This document shows, piece after piece, positions 9,319 through 18,211 of a stretch of DNA of 64,000 nt. The position numbers and the translations under genes are program-made. This DNA comes from Thermomonas sp. (GTDB lineage Bacteria > Pseudomonadota > Gammaproteobacteria > Xanthomonadales > Xanthomonadaceae). The notes under the pieces are model-generated. The model was not told where the DNA came from. It did no database searches and saw nothing but the letters and a program-made list of their open reading frames with translations. Each line of letters opens with the position of its first letter. Within the stretch, counting starts at the first letter, position 1. The stretch is taken from assembly GCA_016720345.1 (NCBI GenBank), contig JADKKV010000005.1, positions 682,001 to 746,000 on the forward strand. Direction: 5' to 3'.

Positions 9319-10269
9319 TCAGCGCTCCACCGGTCGGGTCTGGCGCAGGTAGTGCCCGGTCACCAGGCCGGCGCCGAGCCAGCCCAGCGCACCCGCCGCA
9401 AGCAGCACGCAGGCCGCCGGCAGCGGATCCAGCCCGCGCAGGGCGAAACTGCTGCCGTACTCCGCGGCGAGTTCGGCCAGCGGCTTGCGCAAGGCCATCC
9501 ACGCCGCGGTCAACACCCCAAGCGCCAGCGCGCCGGCAGCAAGGCCGTACCAGGCACCGAGGTACAGGAATGGCCGCCGCACGAAGCCGTCGCTGGCGCC
9601 GAGCAACTGCAGCACGCCGATTTCCTCGCGCCGCGACTGGATGTCCAGGCGCACCGTGTTGCCGACCACCAGCAGCGCGCCGAGGCCGAACAACGCGGCC
9701 AGCACCAGCACCACCCGCCCGCCGAAACGCAGCCACGCATCCAGGCGTTCGCGCCAGACCGCGTCGTGCTGCACGCGCTCGGCTTCCGGCAGGGTCCGCA
9801 ACGACTCCGCCAGCAGTTGCTCGTCGCCGCGCGGGCTCACCCGCAGCACGCTTGGCAGCGCCGCCTGCGCGGCGTCGGCGCCCATCGCATCGATCGCCGC
9901 CGCCAGCTCGGGGCGTGCACGCAATTCCTGCAACGCCTGCCGCGGGGTGACCAGCACCACCGTGGCGACGTCGCCGCGCGCGCGCAGCGAACCGGCGATC
10001 GCCTGCGCCTTCGCCACCCCGACTTCGGGCTTGAGGAAGATCGCGATGTCGCGCGAAGCGTGCACCTCGCCACCCAGCCGCGCCATGTTGTCCAGCACCA
10101 CCCACAGCCCCAGCGGCAGCGCCAGCGCCAGCGCCATCACGCCGATCGTCAGCAGGGTCGCCCACGGCCTGCGCAGCAGGCGGCCGAGGCTGGCGACGAT
10201 GCTGAAGCCGTGGTGGTCCAGCCATGTGCCCAGGCGGCTGGCCTGCGCGCCTTGCGAACGCTCATTCAT
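9319..10269 (-). CDS. ftsX: cell division protein FtsX
   Basis: A 316-residue inner-membrane partner of the FtsE ATPase, which activates periplasmic amidases at the division septum. A cytoplasmic N-terminus is followed by TM1 (about 40-62, TLLTIGVMALALALPLGLWVV). A periplasmic domain of about 120 residues follows, then three more TM helices with the FtsX/MacB-type segment VLVLAALFGLGALLVVGNTVRLDI. The start ATG overlaps the ftsE stop (ATGAATGA), showing translational coupling. Confidence 0.95.
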   Translation of the reverse strand: MNERSQGAQASRLGTWLDHHGFSIVASLGRLLRRPWATLLTIGVMALALALPLGLWVVLDNMARLGGEVHASRDIAIFLKPEVGVAKAQAIAGSLRARGDVATVVLVTPRQALQELRARPELAAAIDAMGADAAQAALPSVLRVSPRGDEQLLAESLRTLPEAERVQHDAVWRERLDAWLRFGGRVVLVLAALFGLGALLVVGNTVRLDIQSRREEIGVLQLLGASDGFVRRPFLYLGAWYGLAAGALALGVLTAAWMALRKPLAELAAEYGSSFALRGLDPLPAACVLLAAGALGWLGAGLVTGHYLRQTRPVER

Positions 10270-10951
10270 CGGCCAGGTCCTCCGGCGCGATGTCGTCCAC
10301 CAGGCGGCCGTGGTCGAGCACCAGCACCCGCTTGCGCATGCGCTTGACCAGGCCAAGGTCGTGGCTGGCGATCAGCACGCTGGTGCCGCGCTCCGGCAGC
10401 GCCGCGAACAGCGCCATGATTTCCGCCGACAGGGTGGGATCGAGGTTGCCGGTGGGTTCGTCGGCGATCAGCATCGCCGGTTCGGCGATCACCGCGCGGG
10501 CGATCCCGACCCGTTGCTGCTCGCCCGCCGACAGCTGCGACGGCAGCGCGCGCTCGCGCCCGCCCAGGCCGAGCTTCTCCAGCAGCACGCGCACGCGCTT
10601 GCCGACCTCGCCGCGCCGCACCCCGCGCAGCACCAGCGGCAACGCCACGTTCTCGGCGACGCTGTGGTCCATCAGCAGGCGGTGGTCCTGGTAGACCACG
10701 CCGACCTCGCGGCGGTGGTGGGCGATGCGGCCGCCGCGCACCTTGGCCAGGTTGCGTTCGGCGAACAGCACCGCGCCGCGGCTGGGGCGTTCGGCCAGCT
10801 GGATCAGCTTGAGCAGGGTGCTCTTGCCGGCGCCGGAGTGGCCGGTGACGAACAGCATCTCGCCGGTTTCCACCGAGAAATCCACGTCGTCCAGGGCGAC
10901 AAGGCCGCCCGGGTATTGCTTGCTGACGTGGTCGAAACGCAGGACCGGCAT
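10262..10951 (-). CDS. ftsE: cell division ATP-binding protein FtsE
   Basis: A 229-residue ABC ATPase of the FtsEX complex. Walker A GHSGAGKSTL lies near residue 38, signature LSAGEQQRVGIARAV near 139, Walker B MLIADEPTGNLD near 163, and the H-loop Asp-His context is SHDLG. The FtsE-typical start is MPVLRFDHVSKQYPGG. It is first gene of the ftsE-ftsX-receiver operon. The roughly 150 bp between it and rhlB hold nothing recognisable. Confidence 0.96.
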   Translation of the reverse strand: MPVLRFDHVSKQYPGGLVALDDVDFSVETGEMLFVTGHSGAGKSTLLKLIQLAERPSRGAVLFAERNLAKVRGGRIAHHRREVGVVYQDHRLLMDHSVAENVALPLVLRGVRRGEVGKRVRVLLEKLGLGGRERALPSQLSAGEQQRVGIARAVIAEPAMLIADEPTGNLDPTLSAEIMALFAALPERGTSVLIASHDLGLVKRMRKRVLVLDHGRLVDDIAPEDLADE

Positions 10952-11103
10952 GCGCGCTGTCGCTCAGGGGGACCCGCAGTATCGCCCGAGGCGCCGGCGG
11001 CGACCAGCGCGGGAAGAGCGGTCAGCGCGAATCCCGCGACCAGCCGAGCCGGAAGCGCGCGAACATCCGGCCGCGAAGCTTCACTTTGCCGCCGTGTCCC
11101 GGC

Positions 11104-12816
11104 CTAGTGCTGCTTGTTCGGCGTGCGGGTGACCAGCGACTTCAGGCCACGGCCGATCCGCGCCAGCAGCGAGGCCTGTGCAGCAGGCGCGCCAGCGGCA
11201 GCCGACCCGGCGGCAGGCGGGGCGACGGCTGGCGATGCCGTCCCGGCGCCGGCCTGCGGCGGCGTGGCCACCGTGCCCTGGTCCAGGCGCTTGCCGCCGC
11301 GACGCCGGCGCGGCTTGCGTTGCGGGCGCTCACCATCGGCCACGACTGCTGCCGCCGGAGCCACTGCTGCGGGGGCTGCAGCGACCGCGGGCGAGGCCGC
11401 GACCTCGCCCTCGACCCGCGGCTTGCGCGGCGGACGCGGGCCACGGCTGTCGCTGCCGCCCGGGCGGCGTTCGCCGCTGCGCGGACCCGAACGCTCGCCG
11501 CGGCCACCCGGGCCGCCGCGGCCACCGCCGCGCTTGGCGTCCTCGGCGGCACGCGCCTCGCGCACCTCCTTGAAGATCTCGCCGATGCTCTCGCCGTCTT
11601 CCGGCTGCGCTTCCACCCCTTCGCGCGGCTTGCGCGGCAGCGCGACCAGCATCTCCGGGGTGACGTGTTCGCCCGGGATCTTCTGGTCGATGAACGCCTC
11701 GATGTCCGGCAGCGACATGCCGTAGCGCTCGCAGGCGAAGCTGATCGCGTCGCCCTCGGCGCCCAGCCGCGCGGTGCGGCCGATGCGGTGCACGTAGTCC
11801 TCGGCATCGAACGGCAGGTCGTAGTTGTAGACGTGCGACACGCCGTCGATATGCAGGCCGCGCGCGGCCACGTCGGTGGCCACCAGCAGTTCCAGCTGGC
11901 CGGCCTGGAATTTCTTCAGCAGCGATTCGCGCTTCTTCTGCGGCACGTCGCCGCTGAGCACGCCGACCCGGTAGCCGGCGCGTTCCAGGCCACGGGCGAC
12001 GCGTTCCACGAAGGCCTTGGTGTTGACGAAGACCATCGTGCGCGCGCCCTCGCTGCGCGACAGCAGGCTGATCAGCAGCGGCAGCTTCTCTTCATCGGCC
12101 GGGTAATAGAGCTTCTGCCGGACCCGCGCGGCAGTGATGTGCTCGGTTTCCACGACCAGCTTCTCCGGCTCGTTCATGTGCTCGTAGGCGAGCTCCAGCA
12201 CCCGGTGCGAGAGGGTGGCGGAGAACAGCAGGGTCTGGCGGGTGGTGCGCTCCGGCATCCGCCTCAGCAGGAAGCGGATGTCCTTGATGAAGCCGAGGTC
12301 GAACATGCGGTCGGCCTCATCCAGCACGCACACCTCGCAGGCGTGCAGCGACACCACCTTGTGCTGCTTGACGTAGTCGATCAACCGGCCCGGGGTGGCG
12401 ATGATCACGTCGGTGCCGCGCTGCAGCAGTTCGCGCTGCTTGTCGTAATCGACGCCGCCATAGACCAGCGCGAAGGTCAGGCCCAGCTGGTCGCCGAGCT
12501 TGACCGCGTCCTTGTGGATCTGGATCGCCAGTTCGCGGGTTGGCGCCAGGATCAGTGCGCGCGGGTCTTCCGCCTTGCGGTCGGCCAGCGCCGGACGCTT
12601 GAGCAGGCGGTCGATCACCGCGACCAGGAACGCCAGGGTCTTGCCGGTGCCGGTCTGCGCCTGGCCGGCGACGTCGCGGCCGTGCAGCGCCAGCGGCAGG
12701 GTCAGCGCCTGGATCGGGGTGCAGCGCAGGAAGCCGGCGGATTCCAGGCCTGCAAGCAGGGCCGGATGCAGGTCGAAGCTGTCGAAGGAAATGTCGGTAA
12801 GCGGTTTGTCGGACAC
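11104..12816 (-). CDS. rhlB: ATP-dependent RNA helicase RhlB
   Basis: A DEAD-box helicase of the RNA degradosome, about 570 residues. Q motif [21 protein letters not shown], Walker [19 protein letters not shown] ([13 protein letters not shown]), SAT, and motif [12 protein letters not shown] are all visible. The last 170 residues form a basic Gly/Arg/Pro/Ala-rich tail, which is typical for the xanthomonad version. The GTG at 12816 ([11 protein letters not shown]) is chosen because it matches how I recall the family starting and has AGAGG eight bases upstream. The frame continues upstream with in-frame ATGs at 12837 and 12966 and without recognisable sequence. It is divergent from trxA. Confidence 0.93.
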   Translation of the reverse strand: MSDKPLTDISFDSFDLHPALLAGLESAGFLRCTPIQALTLPLALHGRDVAGQAQTGTGKTLAFLVAVIDRLLKRPALADRKAEDPRALILAPTRELAIQIHKDAVKLGDQLGLTFALVYGGVDYDKQRELLQRGTDVIIATPGRLIDYVKQHKVVSLHACEVCVLDEADRMFDLGFIKDIRFLLRRMPERTTRQTLLFSATLSHRVLELAYEHMNEPEKLVVETEHITAARVRQKLYYPADEEKLPLLISLLSRSEGARTMVFVNTKAFVERVARGLERAGYRVGVLSGDVPQKKRESLLKKFQAGQLELLVATDVAARGLHIDGVSHVYNYDLPFDAEDYVHRIGRTARLGAEGDAISFACERYGMSLPDIEAFIDQKIPGEHVTPEMLVALPRKPREGVEAQPEDGESIGEIFKEVREARAAEDAKRGGGRGGPGGRGERSGPRSGERRPGGSDSRGPRPPRKPRVEGEVAASPAVAAAPAAVAPAAAVVADGERPQRKPRRRRGGKRLDQGTVATPPQAGAGTASPAVAPPAAGSAAAGAPAAQASLLARIGRGLKSLVTRTPNKQH

Positions 12817-13023
12817 GGAGGCGGCCTCTGGCGGCATGGCACGCGCGTTCACGGGAACTTCGCGCTGCACGTTCGCACTTGTATGAATGGGGGGCAGCCA
12901 CGCAGACTGCCGGGAGGATCCGGGGCTGTTGGTTCCCGGCACGGCACCTTGAAAACCGGGGTGCATTCCCCAAGTTTACCATCCCGGCGCCGCCGACCCG
13001 GCGCCCGAGTCTTTGGAGCCCCC

Positions 13024-13350
13024 ATGAGCAACACCGTTCTGCACGCCACCGACGCCGATTTCGCCGACCACGTGCTGGCCTCCGACCAGCCGGTGCTGGT
13101 GGATTTCTGGGCACCGTGGTGCGGCCCGTGCAAGATGATCGCGCCGGCGCTGGACGAACTGGCCGGCACCTACGCCGGGCGCGCCAGGATCGTGAAGGTC
13201 GACGTCGACCAGAACCAGGCCACCGCGCTCAAGTACCACGTGCGCTCGATCCCGATGCTGCTGCTGTTCAAGGACGGCCAGGTCCAGGCTACCCAGATCG
13301 GCGCGGTCGGCAAGGGCCAGCTCGCGCAGATGATCGACAAGGCGCTCTGA
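13024..13350 (+). CDS. trxA: thioredoxin
   Basis: A 108-residue cytoplasmic disulfide reductase. The redox centre W-C-G-P-C-K is at residues 32-37, with the cis-Pro loop SIPML and the conserved buried Asp in LVDFWAPW. Length matches thioredoxin 1. It stands between rhlB (divergent) and rho (same strand), a neighbourhood I recall from xanthomonads. Confidence 0.96.
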   Translation: MSNTVLHATDADFADHVLASDQPVLVDFWAPWCGPCKMIAPALDELAGTYAGRARIVKVDVDQNQATALKYHVRSIPMLLLFKDGQVQATQIGAVGKGQLAQMIDKAL

Positions 13351-13363
13351 GCGCTTGCAACCC

Positions 13364-13383
13364 GCGCGGGGTTCACCCCGCGC
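13364..13383 (+). terminator. hairpin after trxA
   Basis: GCGCGGGG (13364-13371), loop TTCA, CCCCGCGC (13376-13383): a perfect 8-bp GC stem 14 bp after the trxA stop. No T-run follows, so it may slow rather than fully stop transcription. The remaining gap to rho is its leader. Confidence 0.5.
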
Positions 13384-13609
13384 CTGCGTTCCGGCCGCAT
13401 TGCTCCGGCGGGCCACGCACGGCCGGCCCCACCGCCACGTCCTGCCCGCAGTTGCGCGCGATACCGCGCCAGTGCTAGTTTCCCGCTCGACCCGGCGCCG
13501 ATCCACCGCCCCCCGGCGCGCCGCACCCTTCTGACCGCTCCAATCGGAGCCTTTCCCGACGACCCGCCCGCAACCCAGCGGGCGCTCGCAACGCAAGCGA
13601 GGATTTCCC

Positions 13610-15371
13610 TTGTCCGACCCGACCAACGACGCCACCGGCGAACCCGCCGAGAAGCGCGTGCGCAAGACCCGCGTGGCCAAGGCCAGCACCCCCGAGTCCG
13701 CCGCGACTCCAGCACCTCCTTCAGCACCTGCCGCCGCAGCCGCACCTGCAGCCGCGCCGGCACCGCAACCCCCCGCTGCCGCACCGGCCGAGGCGTCGCG
13801 GCCGCAAAATCCCGGCAATCCCGGCAATCCCGGCAATCCCGGCAACGAAGGCCGGCCGCAACGAAAACCGCAACGAGCCGCGCAACGAGAACCGCAGCGA
13901 AGGTGGCGGCAACGAGGGCGGCGATGGTGGTGGCAACTTCGACCGCGATGGCCAGCCGCGCCAGAACAACAACAACCGCCGCGAGCGCTTCAAGAACCGC
14001 CGCGACCGCCAGCGCGACCGCTACCGCGAAGGCGGCATGCCGGACGACGGCGGCAACGGCGAGAACTTCGTGCCGCGCCCGCATCCGCAGGTGCCGGAAG
14101 GCTTCCCGCAGTACTCGCTGGGCGACCTCAAGCGCCTGCCCGCGCACAAGCTGATCGAGATCGCCGAGCAGTTGCAGATCAGCGAGGGCGTGGCCCGCGC
14201 GCGCAAGCAGGACATCATCTTCGCGGTGCTGAAGGTGCTGACCCGGCATGGCGAAGGCGTCGCCGCCGACGGCGTGCTGGAGATCCTGCCGGACGGCTTC
14301 GGCTTCCTGCGCGCAGCCGAGGCCAGCTACCTGGCCGGCCCGGATGACACCTACATCAGCCCGTCGCAGATCCGCCGCTTCAACCTGCGCACCGGCGACC
14401 ATCTGTCCGGCCGCATCCGCTGGCCGAAGGACGGCGAGCGCTACTTCGCGCTGTCGATCGTGGACACCATCAACGGCGAGCCGATCGAGGCGTCGAAGAA
14501 CAAGGCGCTGTTCGAGAACCTGACCCCGCTGTTCCCGCGCAAGAAGTTCAAGCTGGAACGCGGCGACGGTTCCAGCGAGGACATCACCGGCCGCATCCTC
14601 GACCTGATGGCGCCGCAGGGCAAGGGCCAGCGCGCCCTGATCGTCAGCCCGCCGAAGGCCGGCAAGACGATGATGATGCAGCAGATCGCCAGCGCGATTA
14701 CCTACAACCATCCCGACGTGCACCTGATCGTGCTGCTGATCGACGAGCGCCCGGAGGAAGTCACCGAGATGCAGCGCACCGTGCGCGGCGAAGTGATCTC
14801 CTCGACCTTCGACGAGCCCGCCGCGCGCCACGTGCAGGTCGCCGAAATGGTGATCGAGCGCGCCAAGCGCCTGGTCGAGCACAAGAAGGACGTGGTGATC
14901 CTGCTCGACTCGATCACCCGCCTGGCCCGCGCCTACAACAACGTGCTGCCCAGCTCCGGCAAGGTGCTCACCGGCGGCGTCGACGCCAACGCGCTGCACC
15001 GGCCGAAGCGCTTCTTCGGCGCCGCCCGCAACGTCGAGGAAGGCGGCAGCCTGACCATCATCGCCACCGCCCTGGTCGACACCGGCAGCGCGATGGACAA
15101 GGTGATCTACGAGGAATTCAAGGGCACCGGCAACAGCGAAGTGCACCTGGACCGCCGCATCACCGAGAAGCGCGTGTACCCGGCGATCAACGTCAACGGC
15201 TCCGGCACCCGCCGCGAGGATTACCTGATCGAGCCGGACCTGCTGCAGAAGATCTGGATCCTGCGCAAGCTGCTGCACCCGATGGACGAGATCGCGGCGA
15301 TGGAATTCCTGCTCGACAAGATGAAGAGCACGAAATCCAACGACGAGTTCTTCGGTTCGATGAAGCGCTGA
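13610..15371 (+). CDS. rho: transcription termination factor Rho (one frame shift)
   Basis: Hexameric RNA-dependent ATPase that ends transcription at rho-dependent sites. The first part ([20 protein letters not shown]) runs in one frame to about 13852. The rest runs in another: an Asn/Arg-rich tract, then Rho_N ([21 protein letters not shown]), the RNA-binding cold-shock fold ([10 protein letters not shown]), Walker [12 protein letters not shown] and Walker B VVILLDS, ending [10 protein letters not shown]. Removing one C near 13853 (GAAGGC-C-GGCCGC) restores a 586-residue protein with a roughly 160-residue low-complexity N-terminus. Because Rho is normally vital, a sequence error is the likely cause. 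The catalytic part alone is open from 14037. Confidence 0.93.
13808..13843 (+). repeat. four tandem AATCCCGGC units in the rho N-terminal region
   Basis: Four exact 9-bp copies encoding Asn-Pro-Gly repeats within the disordered N-terminal arm of Rho, directly before the frame break. Such short tandem units can change copy number by slippage without breaking frame. Confidence 0.85.
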
Positions 15372-15392
15372 GGCCACGCCATCGGCAAACGG

Positions 15393-15417
15393 AAAGCCCC
15401 GCATCGCGGGGCTTTTT
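15393..15417 (+). terminator. rho-independent terminator of rho
   Basis: A perfect 10-bp stem, AAAGCCCCGC (15393-15402) and GCGGGGCTTT (15406-15415), with an ATC loop and a run of five T (15413-15417), starting 21 bp after the rho stop. Confidence 0.9.
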
Positions 15418-15452
15418 CGTGTTCGGCGGGCGCGGGCGCGGATGGCGCGGCT

Positions 15453-16304
15453 TCACTCGTCCACGCTTTCCAGGCTGGACTGCAGGTAGCGCCATCCGCC
15501 ATCGACCTGTCGCAGCAGCACGCGGCCGCGGCGCAGGATCTCGTCGCGGTCGCGGCCTTCCACCCACAGCACCGCGGCATCGCCATCGAGGCGCCCGCGC
15601 AGGATCCGCGCCTGCACCGGGGTGCCGTCGCGCAGGTCCTTGAGCGCGGCGCGGGCGTCGTCCTGGTCCTCGGACTTCAGCCGCCAGGCGTTGTAATCGT
15701 CGCCGACCAGCGTGCGCAGCACGCCCAGGTCGCCCTTTGCCACCGCCGCGACCCACGCGTGGTAGGCCTTGCCGGGTTCGCCGCCGTCCGCCGGCAAGGG
15801 CGTGCCCGGCGGTGGCGTCACCGCCACGTCGAAGCGCAGGTCGAAGTCGTAGGTTTCGCCGAAGAAATCGCCCGGTTCGGCCAGGACCCAGCGCCCGGCA
15901 ACGCGGCCGCCCGGCGCCGCCTCCAGCTTGAATTCGCCGTAGCCGGAGGAATTGAACGATGCGTTCGGATTGTTGTGCGAGAAATACAGGCCGCACTCGC
16001 TGCCGTCGGTATCGATGCACACCCGCACGTAGCCCGCGCTGGCTTCGCCAAGCTGCTGCTCCGCCGCGGTGGTGGCCTGGAACGCGGCCGCGACCTTGCC
16101 GGCGTCCATCGGCACGTCGCTGAGGTAGACGTAGGTGCGGGCGGCCGACGGGTCCGGCTCTTCGTCCACCGCCACCGCGATCACGTGCTTCACCTCGATC
16201 CGCACCTCGCCCTTGCGGAAGTGCCCACCGCCGCGATCCGCCGCGCCCGCCGCAAGCGCGGCGCACAGCAACGCCACGCCGAAACCGAACCGTGTTGCGC
16301 GCAT
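15453..16304 (-). CDS. secreted protein of unknown function
   Basis: A 283-residue protein starting at ATG 16304 with a clear signal peptide (MRATRFGFGVALLCAALAAGAADR, cleavage near 22). The middle is rich in beta-prone sequence (FNSSGYGEFKLEAAPGGRVAGRWV). The C-terminal 110 residues (WVAAVAKGDLGVLRTLVGDDYNAW to SLESVDE) resemble the small alpha/beta folds of nuclear-transport-factor-2-like secreted domains; that is a guess. It is followed on the same strand by no partner and preceded by the TonB-C-like pair, which suggests a three-gene secreted-protein cluster. No enzyme motif is seen. Confidence 0.7.
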   Translation of the reverse strand: MRATRFGFGVALLCAALAAGAADRGGGHFRKGEVRIEVKHVIAVAVDEEPDPSAARTYVYLSDVPMDAGKVAAAFQATTAAEQQLGEASAGYVRVCIDTDGSECGLYFSHNNPNASFNSSGYGEFKLEAAPGGRVAGRWVLAEPGDFFGETYDFDLRFDVAVTPPPGTPLPADGGEPGKAYHAWVAAVAKGDLGVLRTLVGDDYNAWRLKSEDQDDARAALKDLRDGTPVQARILRGRLDGDAAVLWVEGRDRDEILRRGRVLLRQVDGGWRYLQSSLESVDE

Positions 16305-16387
16305 GACCCACCCCTGCCCTGCCGTCGATACAGACGGCAACGCGAAGCGGTTATCGCAGCGGCCGCCGGCATGCCGGCGTCGCGGGC

Positions 16388-17161
16388 TCAGCCCGCGGGC
16401 GTGGGGATGACCTTCACCGGGGAATTCGTCGCGATCGGCAACGGGCCGCCCGGCGACGATGCCGCCAGGCACTCCTTCGAGGCCAGCGCGCGCGCCTCGA
16501 GCTCCTTCCGGTAGGCCTCCGAACCGCCACCGCCGCTGCGCAATTCGAAGCTCACCGGGAACGACATCTCGGTCGCCACCGCGATCCCGCCCACCTGTTC
16601 GGGCTGGTAGCGCAGGCCCTCGATCCAGTCCGTCAGCGCGTCGCGAAACGACGTCACGTAGCGGTTGCCGGTGCCTTCGATCGGCTCGATCGCGGCGACC
16701 TTGGTGCTGCCGTCTGGCTGGATCGCATACGTCACTTCGTACGTGCCTTCCGCGCCCCGGCGCTGCATCTCCTTCGGATAGCGCGGCGGCGGCATGAACC
16801 AAGGCCCTGCATTCACCAGCGACGGCCCATTGCCCTTGAAATCCAGCCCCATCCGGTAACCGCCCGCGGCCGGGATGGCGCAGGCCCCGACTCGCACGAA
16901 CGTGACCGCCGCGGCCGGGACGCCGTCCTGCTTCGCCGGCTCGTATTGCCACGAAGCCACCCGCTTCTCGATGAAGCCGCGGATCGCCTCCGGCAGGTCG
17001 GCGGGCGCCTCCACCTTGACCGGCTTGCCGGCGGCATCGACCTCGACGCGCACGCTGGCGTTGAAGGCGACCACGTCCGGCTTGGCCGCTGCCGGCTCGG
17101 CCGCCTGTCCACTGGTGGCAGCCAAGACCCCCAGCAGCAGCGCTGCGCGTGTGGTCTTCAT
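16388..17161 (-). CDS. secreted TonB C-terminal-like protein
   Basis: 257 residues from ATG 17161 (MKTTRAALLLGVLAATSGQAAE), with a signal peptide of about 21 residues. About residues 125-210 (PPRYPKEMQRRGAEGTYEVT to LTDWIEGLRYQPEQVGG) match the TonB C-terminal domain pattern: proline-rich lead, the RYP motif and beta strands. It lacks the N-terminal membrane anchor and the long Pro/Lys linker of a true TonB, so it is probably a periplasmic TonB-C-fold protein rather than an energy transducer. It lies 11 bp downstream of a second gene of the same type. Confidence 0.65.
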   Translation of the reverse strand: MKTTRAALLLGVLAATSGQAAEPAAAKPDVVAFNASVRVEVDAAGKPVKVEAPADLPEAIRGFIEKRVASWQYEPAKQDGVPAAAVTFVRVGACAIPAAGGYRMGLDFKGNGPSLVNAGPWFMPPPRYPKEMQRRGAEGTYEVTYAIQPDGSTKVAAIEPIEGTGNRYVTSFRDALTDWIEGLRYQPEQVGGIAVATEMSFPVSFELRSGGGGSEAYRKELEARALASKECLAASSPGGPLPIATNSPVKVIPTPAG

Positions 17162-17172
17162 CTCCCCGATCC

Positions 17173-18114
17173 TCAGAGTGACTTGCCGATGACGCTCTTG
17201 TCGCTCAGCTCGAACGGTGAGACGCCGGCCAGCATTTCGTTGCCGTTGAGGTCGGATACACCGACTCTCGATGCATGATCGGCCGGCAGCCAGGGTGCGG
17301 CCAGGTTGGGACCACGGAACTCGTGACGCCATGTACCGGTCAAGCCCTCCGGGCCAGCGCCGGGCGAGCCCAGCATGTAGTCGACCGGCACACGCACGGT
17401 CAGCGCTTCGGCGGACAGGGGCGACTGCCCTTCCGACGCCACGTCGAAGGTCCAGCGCTTGGCGGCGGCACTGGCATTGCGCTCCAGCATCGTTCGCGCG
17501 CGGTCCAGCAGGCTCGAACCGCCCTTGACGTTCAACAGGCTGGACTGGGCGGCGAACACTTCGGCCACCGTGCCATCCGGGTTCAGGCGCAGGTTGAGCA
17601 ACACCATGCCTTCCACGCCAACGCGCTGCAGCTCGGACGGATACTTTGGCGGCTGCAACCGCTTGGAGGTGATCCAGACCAGCGGCGCCGGCGCTTCACC
17701 CGCCACGCTCATGCGCGGATGCGCCTTCTTGCTGGCCTGCTCGGCCTCGTATTGCTGTGTTGTGTTGGGCCGGAAGACCACGTTGTCGACCGTAACCCGG
17801 TAGCCCTGCGCCATCTCCTCCGCCGCCAGCGTGATGCGCATTGGCGATGTCGCGATTGCCGCCTTGCCGTCGACCAGGATCGGCTTGAAGCGCCAGGCTG
17901 GTACTGCACGCCGCACCAGTTTCTCGACCTGGGGATCGAGCTTGGTGGTGATCCGGTAGTCCATGACCCGCCCTTCCGGGTCGATGCTGAGTTCGCCGTC
18001 CACGCGCATCGTCAGCACGCTTTCGCCCTTGCCCGGTCCAACGGGTGCCTGTGCGCTGGCGCTTGCGGCCGCGACCAGCAGCACCGACACCATTGAGATC
18101 CTGATCACGCGCAT
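17173..18114 (-). CDS. secreted TonB C-terminal-like protein (second copy)
   Basis: 313 residues from ATG 18114 (MRVIRISMVSVLLVAAASASAQ), with a signal peptide. The TonB-C-like block is around residues 160-235 (LQPPKYPSELQRVGVEGMVLL, LNPDGTVAEVFAAQSSLL). Ahead of it is a domain also found, diverged, in the downstream gene (plan: VRVDG/VRVE then DPEGRV or AAGKPV then WRFKP or WQYEP). The pair therefore looks like an old duplication. Cotranscription is likely given the 11-bp gap. No anchor helix beyond the signal peptide is present. Confidence 0.65.
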   Translation of the reverse strand: MRVIRISMVSVLLVAAASASAQAPVGPGKGESVLTMRVDGELSIDPEGRVMDYRITTKLDPQVEKLVRRAVPAWRFKPILVDGKAAIATSPMRITLAAEEMAQGYRVTVDNVVFRPNTTQQYEAEQASKKAHPRMSVAGEAPAPLVWITSKRLQPPKYPSELQRVGVEGMVLLNLRLNPDGTVAEVFAAQSSLLNVKGGSSLLDRARTMLERNASAAAKRWTFDVASEGQSPLSAEALTVRVPVDYMLGSPGAGPEGLTGTWRHEFRGPNLAAPWLPADHASRVGVSDLNGNEMLAGVSPFELSDKSVIGKSL

Positions 18115-18211
18115 CCGTTCACCCCTGCATTCGATCCGGGGCCGAGTATGCCCAGCCGCGGCGCCTGCCTCAATCGCGGATACTGGCGGTTCCCGGATGG
18201 AGCGACCCGGC

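Noticed and set aside
13808..13843. Tandem 9-bp units as a CRISPR or satellite array
   Set aside because: The units are contiguous, without spacers, in frame, and encode Asn-Pro-Gly repeats inside Rho.
13610..15371. Programmed ribosomal frameshifting in rho
   Set aside because: No slippery heptamer or downstream pseudoknot is evident, and similar one-base breaks appear in many unrelated genes of this sequence. An error in the sequence is simpler.
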